From Pseudomonas botevensis (GTDB taxonomy: Bacteria > Pseudomonadota > Gammaproteobacteria > Pseudomonadales > Pseudomonadaceae), in contig NZ_JAHTKI010000007.1 in the NCBI RefSeq assembly GCF_019145475.1, positions 1-64,000 on the forward strand: a DNA stretch of 64,000 nt. Reading direction: 5' to 3'. Shown here one piece after another: positions 44,836 to 52,872 of the stretch. The position numbers and the translations under genes were made by a program. The notes below the pieces were generated by a model. It did no database searches. It was not told the origin of the DNA and worked only from the letters and a program-made list of their open reading frames with translations. Every line of letters begins with the position of its first letter. Within the stretch, counting starts at the first letter, position 1.

Positions 44836-44921
44836 GATGGGCTCACCTCGTCAGACCGATGTGGCCGAACCGGGAGCGGGCACGCGCAGCAAGAAAGCGG
44901 CGGCTGGGGGAGTAAATGCAT
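44829..44921 (-). CDS. Possible 30-codon leader ORF overlapping the crcB start
   Basis: An ORF of 30 codons beginning [16 protein letters not shown] and ending with a TGA that lies inside the crcB start region (TCATGCTGA). An AGGA just before its ATG could bind ribosomes. It sits between the fluoride riboswitch and crcB. Whether it is translated is unknown; if so, it would couple riboswitch-controlled translation to crcB. Confidence 0.4.
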   Translation of the reverse strand: MHLLPQPPLSCCACPLPVRPHRSDEVSPSC

Positions 44922-44985
44922 GATCCTGTCCTTTCATTAGAGGGACAGGGCGAGCAGACACACCTACGCACCCTGTCCTGGGTTC

Positions 44986-45037
44986 ACGTAGGCATCATCA
45001 GCACAAGGCGGTTCAAGGAGGAATGCCATCTCCTGTT
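44986..45037 (-). ncRNA. Fluoride riboswitch (crcB motif)
   Basis: Reading leftwards, the stretch contains ACAGGAGATGGCATTCCTCC, then TTGAACCGCC, then a GATGATGCC block followed by TAC. This follows the Pseudomonas crcB/fluoride aptamer, with the GGAGATGGCATTCCTCC stem-loop and the TGATGATGCC 3' element, as I remember it. It lies 150-200 bases before crcB, in the right orientation. Downstream of it are three complementary segments that could switch (see findings). Confidence 0.9.
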
Positions 45038-45094
45038 GCCGATGCTATAGCAACGCAGACGCCGGTTTCAAGAAACGTTTTGATACAGAAAAAC

Positions 45095-45120
45095 AAAAAA
45101 GCACCCGCAGGTGCTTTTTT
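45095..45120 (-). terminator. Rho-independent terminator behind the OsmC-YcaO gene
   Basis: AAAAAAGCACC, loop CGCA, GGTGCTTTTTT. With A6 before and T6 after the stem it can work in both directions; it ends transcription of the gene at 45145-47349. On the other side no gene reads into it. Confidence 0.9.
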
Positions 45121-45144
45121 GCTGGAGCAGGTAACGCCGCGACG

Positions 45145-47349
45145 TCAGATAGACAAACCGCTGACCTTCGCCCGCGCCGCATGCAGCTTTTTATAGCTGT
45201 CGACCAGGCGCTGGTGGCGATCGAGCCCTTCCAGCTTCATGCTGGTCGGCGTCAAACCGTAGAAGCGCACGCTGCCGTCGACCGAACCGATCGCCGCGTC
45301 CATGCGCTCATCGCCGAACATCCGACGGAAGTTGACCTCGTAATCGGCCAGCTCCAGATCGTCGTCCAGTTGCATTTCCAGCACCACGTTCACCGCTTGA
45401 TAGAACAAGCCGCGCTCGACAGTGTTGTCGTTGTATTGCAGGAAGGCCTCCACCAGATCCTTGGCCTTTTCATACTTCTGCGTGGCCAGGTAGATCAGCA
45501 GCTTCAGCTCCAGGATCGTCAACTGACCCCAGGCCGTGTTGTCGTCGAACTCGATGCCGATCAACGTGGTGATGTCGGTGTAGTCGTCCAGTTCGCTGTC
45601 TTCCAGGCCCTTGACCAGATTGCGCAGCCCCACCTTGCTCAGGCTGTGCAGGTTGAGGATGTCGGCGCGGAATTGCAGCGCCTTGTTGGTGTTGTCCCAG
45701 ATCAGATCGTCGACCGGATAGATTTCCGAGTAGTCCGGCACCAGAATCCGGCAAGCCTTCGCGCCGATATGCTCGTAGACCGCCATGTACACTTCTTTGC
45801 CCATGTCTTCGAGAATGCCGAACAGTGTGGCGGCCTCGTCGGCGTTGGAGTCTTCGCCCTGACCGGAGAAGTCCCACTCGACGAATTCGAAGTCAGGCTT
45901 GGCGCTGAAGAAACGCCACGACACCACACCGCTGGAGTCGATGAAGTGCTCGACGAAGTTGTTCGGTTCGATCACCGCCTGCCCTTCGAAAGTCGGCTGC
46001 GGCAAGTCGTTCAGGCCTTCGAAACTGCGACCCTGCAGCAATTCGGTCAGGCTGCGTTCCAGCGCCACTTCGAAGCTCGGGTGTGCGCCGAACGAGGCGA
46101 ACACACCGCCAGTGCGCGGGTTCATCAACGTCACGCACATCACCGGGAATTCACCGCCCAGCGAAGCGTCCTTCACCAGCACCGGGAAGCCCTGCTCTTC
46201 CAGGCCCTTGATCCCGGCCAGAATGCCAGGGTACTTCGCCAGCACGTCCTGCGGCACGTCAGGCAGGGCCATCTCGCCTTCGAGGATTTCGCGTTTCACC
46301 GCCCGCTCGAAGATCTCCGACAGACATTGCACCTGGGCTTCGACCAACGTGTTGCCAGCGCTCATGCCGTTGCTCAGGTACAGGTTTTCGATCAGGTTGG
46401 ACGGGAAATACACCACCTCGCCGTCCGACTGGCGCACAAACGGCAGCGAGCAGATCCCGCGCTGTGTGTTGCCGGAGTTGGTGTCGTACAGGTGCGAACC
46501 GCGCAGCTCGCCATCGCGGTTGAAGATCTCCAGGCAGTACTCGTCGAGGATCTCCTGCGGCAGCGCGTCGTCCGGGCCAGGCTTGAACCAGCGCTCGTCC
46601 GGGTAGTGCACGAACTCGGCATTGGCGATGTCTTCGCCCCAGAACTGGTCGTTGTAGAAGAAGTTGCAGTTCAGCCGCTCGATGAACTCGCCCAGCGCCG
46701 ACGCCAGCGCGCTTTCCTTGGTCGAGCCCTTGCCATTGGTGAAACACATCGGCGAATGCGCGTCGCGAATGTGCAGCGACCAGACGTTGGGCACGATGTT
46801 GCGCCACGACGCAATCTCGATCTTCATCCCCAGGTCGGCGAGGATTCCCGACATGTTGGCAATGGTCTGCTCCAGCGGCAGGTCCTTGCCGGCGATGAAG
46901 GTGCTTGCCTGGGAATCCGAATCGGGCATCAGCGAGGCCTGGGCATCGGCGTCCAGGTTTTCCACTTCCTCGATCACGAATTCAGGCCCGGTCTGCACGA
47001 CCTTCTTCACCGTGCAGCGATCGATGGAGCGCAAGATGCCCAGGCGATCCTTGGCGGAGATGTCCGCCGGCAACTCGACCTGGATCTTGAAGATCTGGTT
47101 GTAGCGGTTTTCCGGGTCGACGATGTTGTTCTGCGACAGACGAATGTTGTCGGTCGGGATATTGCGGGTTTCGCAGTACAGCTTCACAAAGTAAGCCGCG
47201 CACAGCGCCGAGGATGCGAGGAAGTAGTCGAACGGACCCGGTGCCGAACCATCGCCCTTGTAGCGGATAGGCTGGTCGGCCACCACCGTGAAGTCATCGA
47301 ACTTGGCTTCAAGTCGGAGGTTGTCGAGAAAGTTGACCTTGATTTCCAT
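45145..47349 (-). CDS. OsmC-YcaO fusion protein
   Basis: 734 aa. An OsmC-like domain (residues about 1-135; Cys50 in SSALCAAYFVKLYC and Cys112 in DRCTVKK, the two peroxidatic-type cysteines of the family) is fused to a YcaO domain (about 180-600). The YcaO part shows a SALASALGEFIERLNCNFF block and LVEAQVQCLSEIFERAVKRE, which carry the acidic ATP-binding residues. YcaO proteins activate peptide amides with ATP (heterocyclisation, thioamidation) or assist ribosomal-protein S12 methylthiolation by RimO in E. coli. No peptide precursor or partner is near, so a housekeeping role like that of E. coli YcaO is most likely. No proline-rich C-terminal tail. Confidence 0.93.
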   Translation of the reverse strand: MEIKVNFLDNLRLEAKFDDFTVVADQPIRYKGDGSAPGPFDYFLASSALCAAYFVKLYCETRNIPTDNIRLSQNNIVDPENRYNQIFKIQVELPADISAKDRLGILRSIDRCTVKKVVQTGPEFVIEEVENLDADAQASLMPDSDSQASTFIAGKDLPLEQTIANMSGILADLGMKIEIASWRNIVPNVWSLHIRDAHSPMCFTNGKGSTKESALASALGEFIERLNCNFFYNDQFWGEDIANAEFVHYPDERWFKPGPDDALPQEILDEYCLEIFNRDGELRGSHLYDTNSGNTQRGICSLPFVRQSDGEVVYFPSNLIENLYLSNGMSAGNTLVEAQVQCLSEIFERAVKREILEGEMALPDVPQDVLAKYPGILAGIKGLEEQGFPVLVKDASLGGEFPVMCVTLMNPRTGGVFASFGAHPSFEVALERSLTELLQGRSFEGLNDLPQPTFEGQAVIEPNNFVEHFIDSSGVVSWRFFSAKPDFEFVEWDFSGQGEDSNADEAATLFGILEDMGKEVYMAVYEHIGAKACRILVPDYSEIYPVDDLIWDNTNKALQFRADILNLHSLSKVGLRNLVKGLEDSELDDYTDITTLIGIEFDDNTAWGQLTILELKLLIYLATQKYEKAKDLVEAFLQYNDNTVERGLFYQAVNVVLEMQLDDDLELADYEVNFRRMFGDERMDAAIGSVDGSVRFYGLTPTSMKLEGLDRHQRLVDSYKKLHAARAKVSGLSI

Positions 47350-47452
47350 GCGGGATTACCAGAATAGCGAGCTGAACAGAATGGCCGCCATTATCCGGTT
47401 TTTCAGCGGGAAGTCTTGTGCTTTGGCGCGGCGACCGCTGACCGGGCGCCGT

Positions 47453-48364
47453 TCAGAGGCGTTGGTTACGCTGCGCCATCTCGGCGACGATGGCCTCGAT
47501 CACACGGCGCGCCGTCGGCGACAGGCTGCGGTTTTGCAGGCTGACCACACCGATTTCCGAATGAAACCTGGGGACATCGGCGACGCGCAGCTCGATCAAC
47601 CTGCCGGCCTCGATGTCCTCGGCGACCGCACCGTGGATGACGCCCATGATCGTGTCGGTCGACAGGGCTACGGATTTGAGCAGCGCCACATCGTCGCATT
47701 CAAGCACGATGGGCAGTGTCTGCCGGGAAGACATGCCGAGGGTTCTGGCCGTCTCGGCTTTGACGACGGCGGGCAAGCGCGTGGTGGCGACGCCATACCC
47801 CTCAAGTTCGATCAGCGTCACTTCACGCCCGGCGAGCGGATGCTCGGGGCGGACGAAGAACCCGGCTGAAACCTGGCCCAATGAGTGAATCAGCAGATCA
47901 GACTCCGCCGAGAAATCACGAATGTCGGCCACGAAGAACTCGATCTCTTCGGCCCGCAACCGTGCTTCGAGAATCTGCCAATTATTGATCTCCACCCGCA
48001 GCGCAATCGCCGGGTGCCGTTGTCGCAACAGCGGAACCACCTGATGCATCAGCATCGCTGCCGGGAACGGCCCGACGCCGAAGGCAAGATTGCCGAGCTG
48101 GCCGTCGCCGTAGAGCGCCATGTCGCGCTCCAGCGAGCGCGCATCGAACAGCAGGCGCCGCGCCCGCTCGATCAGAAACTCCCCCGCCGGAGTCGGTCGC
48201 ACGTCGCCGCTGTCGCGATCGAACAGGCGCTGGTTGGTTTCGCTTTCCAGCGCCTGGATGCTGCGGCTCAAGGCCGGTTGGCTAAGATGCACCCGTTCGG
48301 CAGCGCGACCGAAATGGCGTTCATCGGCCAGCGCCAGCAGATGTGAGAGTCGTTTAATGTCCAT
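47453..48364 (-). CDS. LysR-type regulator, divergent from the alkylsulfatase gene
   Basis: 303 aa. The N-terminal winged helix (RLSHLLALADERHFGRAAER, VHLSQPALSRSIQALE) is followed by a two-lobed inducer domain. Its orientation, divergent from an SdsA-type sulfatase across a 105-base gap with a good dyad, matches the sdsB1-sdsA1 arrangement in P. aeruginosa, so it probably activates that sulfatase in response to alkyl sulfate or its product. Confidence 0.93.
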   Translation of the reverse strand: MDIKRLSHLLALADERHFGRAAERVHLSQPALSRSIQALESETNQRLFDRDSGDVRPTPAGEFLIERARRLLFDARSLERDMALYGDGQLGNLAFGVGPFPAAMLMHQVVPLLRQRHPAIALRVEINNWQILEARLRAEEIEFFVADIRDFSAESDLLIHSLGQVSAGFFVRPEHPLAGREVTLIELEGYGVATTRLPAVVKAETARTLGMSSRQTLPIVLECDDVALLKSVALSTDTIMGVIHGAVAEDIEAGRLIELRVADVPRFHSEIGVVSLQNRSLSPTARRVIEAIVAEMAQRNQRL

Positions 48365-48392
48365 GTCGCCGATGCTAGTGACGCATTACACG

Positions 48393-48418
48393 GATGTAAA
48401 CAATGCATTGGATACATC
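48393..48418. promoter_or_regulatory. 26-bp dyad between lysR and alkylsulfatase
   Basis: GATGTA-aa-CAATGCATTG-ga-TACATC: 22 of 26 positions are symmetric about the centre 48405/48406. It lies 29 bases from the LysR start and 52 bases from the sulfatase start. LysR proteins bind imperfect dyads with T-N11-A cores in such divergent promoters, so this is a likely operator. Confidence 0.7.
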
Positions 48419-48469
48419 ACCCGTCTCTCCCTACGCTTTGGCCGAAAGCCCCTTCGGAGAACAACAAGA

Positions 48470-50437
48470 ATGAAACCGACCTTCCCCGCTCTCCTCGCCC
48501 TGGCACTGGTTACGTTGGGTGGCTGCGACAAAGGCCCCAGTGTGGCTGCGGACGACGCGACCCCCGCCACGGCAGCGGCAATTGCCGCCAGCATCAAAGG
48601 CCTGAACCTGGAAGACAGCAAGGATCTGACCGATGCCAAACGCGGCTTCATCGCCCGGCCAACCGGGCAGATCCTCGGCTCAGACGGCAGTGTCCTGATC
48701 GATTTCGAGGCGTTCAGGTTCGTCGAGGGCCAGGCGCCGTCCACGGTCAACCCGAGCCTTTGGCGCCACGCGATGCTCAACGCGCAGATCGGCTTGTTCA
48801 AGGTCACTGACGGGATCTACCAGTTACGCGGCTTCGATATCGCCAACATGACCCTGATCGAGGGGCAAACCGGCTGGATCGTGGTCGACCCATTGACCGC
48901 CAAAGAGTCCGCCGCTGCCGCCCTGGCATTCGCCCGGCAACAGTTGGGTGACAAAGCCGTCAGCGCCATAGTCTTCACCCACGACCACGTCGACCATTTC
49001 GGCGGCGTGCTGGGCATCACATCAATCGAGGACGTGGCCCGCCGCAATATCCCGGTCGTCGCGCCCGCCGGCTTCATGGAGGAAGCGACCAGTGAAAACA
49101 TTCTGGCCGGGCCAGCGATGGCGCGGCGTTCGATGTATCAGTTCGGCAAGAACCTCGCGCCCGGCGCCAAAGGCATCGTCGATACCGGGCTGGGCAAAAA
49201 CGTCGCTTACGGCAGCATCGGGATCATCGCGCCGACGCAAATCATCGACCAGCCGACCCAGGAACTCGTGCTCGACGGCGTGACATTCGTCTTTCACAAC
49301 ATGCCGGGCGCCGAAGCGCCGGCCGAGCTGACCTTCTCGATTCCCGAGCGCAAGGCCTACGGCGGCGCCGAGCTGCTCGCGCAGACCATGCACAATCTGC
49401 TGCCGATCCGGGGCGCCAAGGTGCGCGATGCGTTGCGCTGGTCCGAATACACCCAGATTGCCCTCGATGAACTCGGCGACACCGAGGTTTACTTCGGCCA
49501 GCACAACTGGCCGATCTGGGGCAATGAGCGGATTCGCGAGTTCATCACCAAACACCGCGACGTCTACAAATACCTGCACGACCAGACCGTGCGCCTGATG
49601 AATGCGGGCTACACGCCCAACGAGATCGCCGAGAAAATCCAGTTGCCCGATTCACTGGCATCGTACTTCGGCACACGCGGCTATTACGGCGACCTGCGGC
49701 ACAACGTCAAGGCGATCTACCAGATGTACCTCGGCGCCTACGACGGCAACCCCGCGCATTTGAATCCGCTGTCGCCCAGGGAGTCGGCCAAGCGTTACGT
49801 CGAATTGATGGGCGGCAGCGCCAAGGTTGTCGACGCCGCGCAAGCCGCCTACGACAAGGGTGACTATCGCTGGGTGGCGGAGTTGTTGAACCAGGCAACC
49901 CTCGACAAACCCGATGACGAAGCCGCCAAGGAGTTGCTGGCCCGCGCCTATGAGCAGATGGGCTATCAGGCGGAATCGGCGACCTGGCGCAACAGTTATC
50001 TGACGGCGGCCCAGGAGTTGCGTAACGGCCCGCCCGCCAAAGGCGTCAAGCGCTCCGACCTGATCGAGTTGATGAAGCAGACCCCCACCGAGCGCTTCCT
50101 TGAGGCCATGGCCGCAAGCCTCGACGGGCCGGCCGCCGATGGCAAGAACTGGACCTTCAATCTGGTGCTGACCGATACCCGCGAGACGTTCGTGCTGTGG
50201 ATCGAGAACGCGGTGCTGCATTACCGAAAAGCCGCGCCGGTGGCGGGTGCCAACGCGACGCTGACGGTCAGCAAAAACCTGTTCGTGCAATTGCTGAGCG
50301 GCACTGCCGGGCTGAAGGAAGCGTTGACCTCGGATGAGTTGAAGGTCGATGGCAGCCAGATAAACCTGTTGCGCTTCCTCGGTTTGCTGGAAAAAGCCCC
50401 GGGCAACTTTGCGATTGTCGCCCGCGAAGGCGACTGA
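48470..50437 (+). CDS. Alkyl/aryl-sulfatase (SdsA1-like), lipoprotein
   Basis: 655 aa. The signal peptide has a lipobox LGGC (Cys19), so it is likely membrane-anchored rather than freely secreted. Zinc ligands are in VFTHDHVDHFGG (His171, His173, Asp175, His176). The family sulfatase block EVYFGQHNWPIWGNERI, the YYGDLRHNVKAIYQMYLG dimerisation arm, and the C-terminal SCP2-like domain (about 540-655) are all present. These enzymes hydrolyse primary alkyl sulfates such as SDS with a binuclear metallo-beta-lactamase-like zinc site. Regulated probably by the divergent LysR gene. Confidence 0.94.
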   Translation: MKPTFPALLALALVTLGGCDKGPSVAADDATPATAAAIAASIKGLNLEDSKDLTDAKRGFIARPTGQILGSDGSVLIDFEAFRFVEGQAPSTVNPSLWRHAMLNAQIGLFKVTDGIYQLRGFDIANMTLIEGQTGWIVVDPLTAKESAAAALAFARQQLGDKAVSAIVFTHDHVDHFGGVLGITSIEDVARRNIPVVAPAGFMEEATSENILAGPAMARRSMYQFGKNLAPGAKGIVDTGLGKNVAYGSIGIIAPTQIIDQPTQELVLDGVTFVFHNMPGAEAPAELTFSIPERKAYGGAELLAQTMHNLLPIRGAKVRDALRWSEYTQIALDELGDTEVYFGQHNWPIWGNERIREFITKHRDVYKYLHDQTVRLMNAGYTPNEIAEKIQLPDSLASYFGTRGYYGDLRHNVKAIYQMYLGAYDGNPAHLNPLSPRESAKRYVELMGGSAKVVDAAQAAYDKGDYRWVAELLNQATLDKPDDEAAKELLARAYEQMGYQAESATWRNSYLTAAQELRNGPPAKGVKRSDLIELMKQTPTERFLEAMAASLDGPAADGKNWTFNLVLTDTRETFVLWIENAVLHYRKAAPVAGANATLTVSKNLFVQLLSGTAGLKEALTSDELKVDGSQINLLRFLGLLEKAPGNFAIVAREGD

Positions 50438-50546
50438 CCCGAGGTGATTGCGGAGTGATTGCTCCGCAGTGATCGGAACGGCGGCCTGTTTTTCTCGCGG
50501 GACGCGCTACCTAGCATGGCTCCACTGTTAATTGTGGAGCCATCCC

Positions 50547-51767
50547 ATGCACGACTCACCCGCTTTACCCGCTTCAACGGCGCTCGCCGCAGAGCCGCCC
50601 TCCTCCTGGCGCGACTGGCTGTCGGTGTATTCCGTGGCCCTTGGCGCCTTTGCCTTTGTCACCACCGAATACCTGCCGGTGGGCATCTTGCCGCAGATCG
50701 CCGACAGCCTGAACGTCACCGTCGGCGTGGCGGGATTGATGGTCACCGTGCCGGGCATTGTCGCGGCAGTGTCGGCCCCCGTCGTACTGCTCGGTGCAGG
50801 GCGCATGAACCGGCGCCAGCTATTGTTGTTGCTGACCTTGCTGCTGGTAATCGCCAACCTGATCTCGGCGGTGTCGCCGTCATTGCCGATCCTGTTGCTG
50901 GGGCGCGCACTGGTCGGTATCGCACTCGGTGGGTTCTGGGCCGTGGCGATCGCAGCGGCCGGACGGCTGGTCAACGCAGCGAACGCTGCCAAAGCCACCG
51001 CACTGATTTTCGCCGGAATCACCGTGGCAACGGTATTTGGCGTACCGCTCGGGACGTTTGTCAGCACGCTGTTTTCCTGGCGCATATCGCTGGCCCTGAC
51101 AGCGGGTCTGGCCTTGCTCGCGCTCGCTGCACAGGTGCTGACCTTGCCTTCACTACCTTCCAGCGAGGGGTTGAAAGTACGCACGTTGCTGGCCTATCTC
51201 TCACGAAGCAATGCCCTGCGCAGCATGCTGTTGCTGGGCGCCGTGGTGGCCGCGCACTTTGCCGCTTACACCTACATCGCACCGTTTCTCGGACAGCAGG
51301 CCGGATTTTCACCGAGTGCGATCACCGCCATTCTGCTGGGCTTCGGTCTGGTCGGCATGTTGGCCAACTTCACCATGGCCGGCACCATCACCACTCATCT
51401 CCGGGCGTCGTTGGCCGCGGTGGTGCTGCTGATGGTGATCGCCCAACTGGCGCTGCCGCAGTTGCAGGGTTGGGCCGTGAGCCTGGCAGTGTTGCTGTGG
51501 GGCGTGGCGTATGGCGCGATTCCACTGGGTGTCAGCAGCTGGATGCAACTGACGTCGCCCAAACTGCCGGAAGCCAGCTCGGCGATGCTGGTCACCACGT
51601 TTCAGGTGGCCATCGCCTCGGGATCGTTGTTCGGAGGTCTGGTGGTGGACCACACTGGCGTAGCCTCGGTACTTTGGCTGGGCGCCGGCGTCGGCTTGCT
51701 CGGGCTGCTGGTGTTGCTCAGCTTCGGCGTCGGCAAAGCGCCCATTGCCGAGTCCTTGCAGCGCTGA
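50547..51767 (+). CDS. MFS efflux transporter (DHA1-like)
   Basis: 406 aa from the ATG at 50547 (MHDSPALPASTAL), which has GGAG at a proper distance; the upstream in-frame ATG at 50532 is weaker. Twelve transmembrane helices, with the DHA1-type motif near VTTEYLPVGILPQIADSLN and GRMNRRQLLLL between helices 2 and 3. Such proteins export sugars, purines or drugs with proton antiport. Its 3' end is one base from the opposing LysR gene, and a link to that regulator is possible but unproven. Substrate unknown. Confidence 0.9.
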   Translation: MHDSPALPASTALAAEPPSSWRDWLSVYSVALGAFAFVTTEYLPVGILPQIADSLNVTVGVAGLMVTVPGIVAAVSAPVVLLGAGRMNRRQLLLLLTLLLVIANLISAVSPSLPILLLGRALVGIALGGFWAVAIAAAGRLVNAANAAKATALIFAGITVATVFGVPLGTFVSTLFSWRISLALTAGLALLALAAQVLTLPSLPSSEGLKVRTLLAYLSRSNALRSMLLLGAVVAAHFAAYTYIAPFLGQQAGFSPSAITAILLGFGLVGMLANFTMAGTITTHLRASLAAVVLLMVIAQLALPQLQGWAVSLAVLLWGVAYGAIPLGVSSWMQLTSPKLPEASSAMLVTTFQVAIASGSLFGGLVVDHTGVASVLWLGAGVGLLGLLVLLSFGVGKAPIAESLQR

Positions 51768-51768
51768 C

Positions 51769-52656
51769 TCACCCGCGCAAAACGTTATCCTTGAAATAGT
51801 CGATCAACACCCGCAACCTCGGTGCCGTCTGCTTTGCCGCAGGCCAGAGCATCCACAGGTTGCCGGTGTGGTCGGTGTAGTCCCCCAACACCACCTCCAG
51901 CCTGCCATCGGCCAGCGGCTGACGGATTGAAAAGTCCGGCAGGCAGGCAATCCCCACCCCATCCAGCGCCAGGTACGTCAGCGGATCCATCGTGGTGCAG
52001 GTCAGCGCCCGTGTCAGGTTCGGTTCGATGTGCGTGTCGCCGACCCGCAGCGGCCAACGCTCGATCATCCCCGTCGCCGGAAACTTGTGCAGCAGACACA
52101 CATGCCGGATCAGATCGTCCGGGTGCCTCGGCACGCCATGGCGCTCCAGATACGCCGGCGACGCCACCAACTGCAATTGGTAGCCCCCCAACTTGCGCGC
52201 CATCAGCCGCGAATCCTGCGGCGCACCGGTCCGAATCACCGCGTCGAAACCTTCCTCGATCACGTCCACCATACGGTCAGACATGTCCACGTCCAGCTCG
52301 ATATCCGGATAAGCACGCATGAACCCGGCCAGTACCGGCATGATCAACACATTCTGGATCGGCACGCTGATGCGTACTTTGCCACGAGGCGTGGCGGACA
52401 ATTGCAGCAGCTCTATCTGCGCCGCTTCCACCTCACTGAGGATACGTTTGCAGCGATCCAGGAACAACTCGCCTTCGGTGGTCAGGGTCACGCTGCGGGT
52501 GCTGCGATGAAACAATCGCACGCCCAGGCGTTCCTCCATGCGCGCGACGCTCTTGCCAACGGCGGAAGCAGAAATCTCCAGCAAGCGCCCGGCTTCGGTG
52601 AAGCTGCGGGTTTCCGCCACTTGAATGAAGGCCGTGATACCGCTGAGGCTGTCCAT
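51769..52656 (-). CDS. LysR-type regulator convergent with the MFS gene
   Basis: About 295 aa from the ATG at 52656 (MDSLSGITAFIQVAETRSFT); an overlapping ATG at 52659 and a longer upstream reading to 52782 are less likely. N-terminal HTH (TEAGRLLEISASAVGKSVARMEERLGVRLFHRSTRSV) and inducer-binding domain are intact. No divergent partner stands on its other side, where REP elements fill the gap. Target unknown; the MFS gene or the alkene reductase beyond the REPs are candidates. Confidence 0.9.
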   Translation of the reverse strand: MDSLSGITAFIQVAETRSFTEAGRLLEISASAVGKSVARMEERLGVRLFHRSTRSVTLTTEGELFLDRCKRILSEVEAAQIELLQLSATPRGKVRISVPIQNVLIMPVLAGFMRAYPDIELDVDMSDRMVDVIEEGFDAVIRTGAPQDSRLMARKLGGYQLQLVASPAYLERHGVPRHPDDLIRHVCLLHKFPATGMIERWPLRVGDTHIEPNLTRALTCTTMDPLTYLALDGVGIACLPDFSIRQPLADGRLEVVLGDYTDHTGNLWMLWPAAKQTAPRLRVLIDYFKDNVLRG

Positions 52657-52748
52657 CATGGCAGGCGTGCTCGGGGGTGAGAGTGAGGTAAGCGCAGAGT
52701 AGATGCGGGCGAAGGATTTGCAAAGAGCGGGATTTTTCAGGCGGCAAA

Positions 52749-52777
52749 ACGCCTTCGCGAGCAAGCTCGCTCCCACA
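52749..52777 (-). repeat. REP element (first of an inverted pair)
   Basis: CGCCTTCGCGAGCAAGCTCGCTCCCACA-type sequence, the common Pseudomonas REP core (GTGGGAGCGAGCTTGCTCGC in reverse). It lies in the gap between the LysR gene and the alkene reductase. Confidence 0.85.
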
Positions 52778-52828
52778 TTCAATTGTCACTGAGCACGTAT
52801 TCTGTGTTCAACGAAAACCGATGCGGAA

Positions 52829-52850
52829 GAGAGTTTGCTCGCGAAGGCGG
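52829..52850 (+). repeat. REP element (second, inverted)
   Basis: GAGAGTTTGCTCGCGAAGGCGG is the reverse-orientation partner of the preceding REP, about 50 bases further right. Together they form a doublet such as a REPIN and may fold as a cruciform downstream of both flanking genes. Confidence 0.8.
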
Positions 52851-52872
52851 TATTACCTGTAACCGAGGCCGG

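Noticed and set aside
45181..47367. 728-aa open frame on the plus strand
   Set aside because: It is the antisense frame of the OsmC-YcaO gene. High GC with third-position bias keeps it open; the protein is His/Gln/Val-rich and unlike any family.
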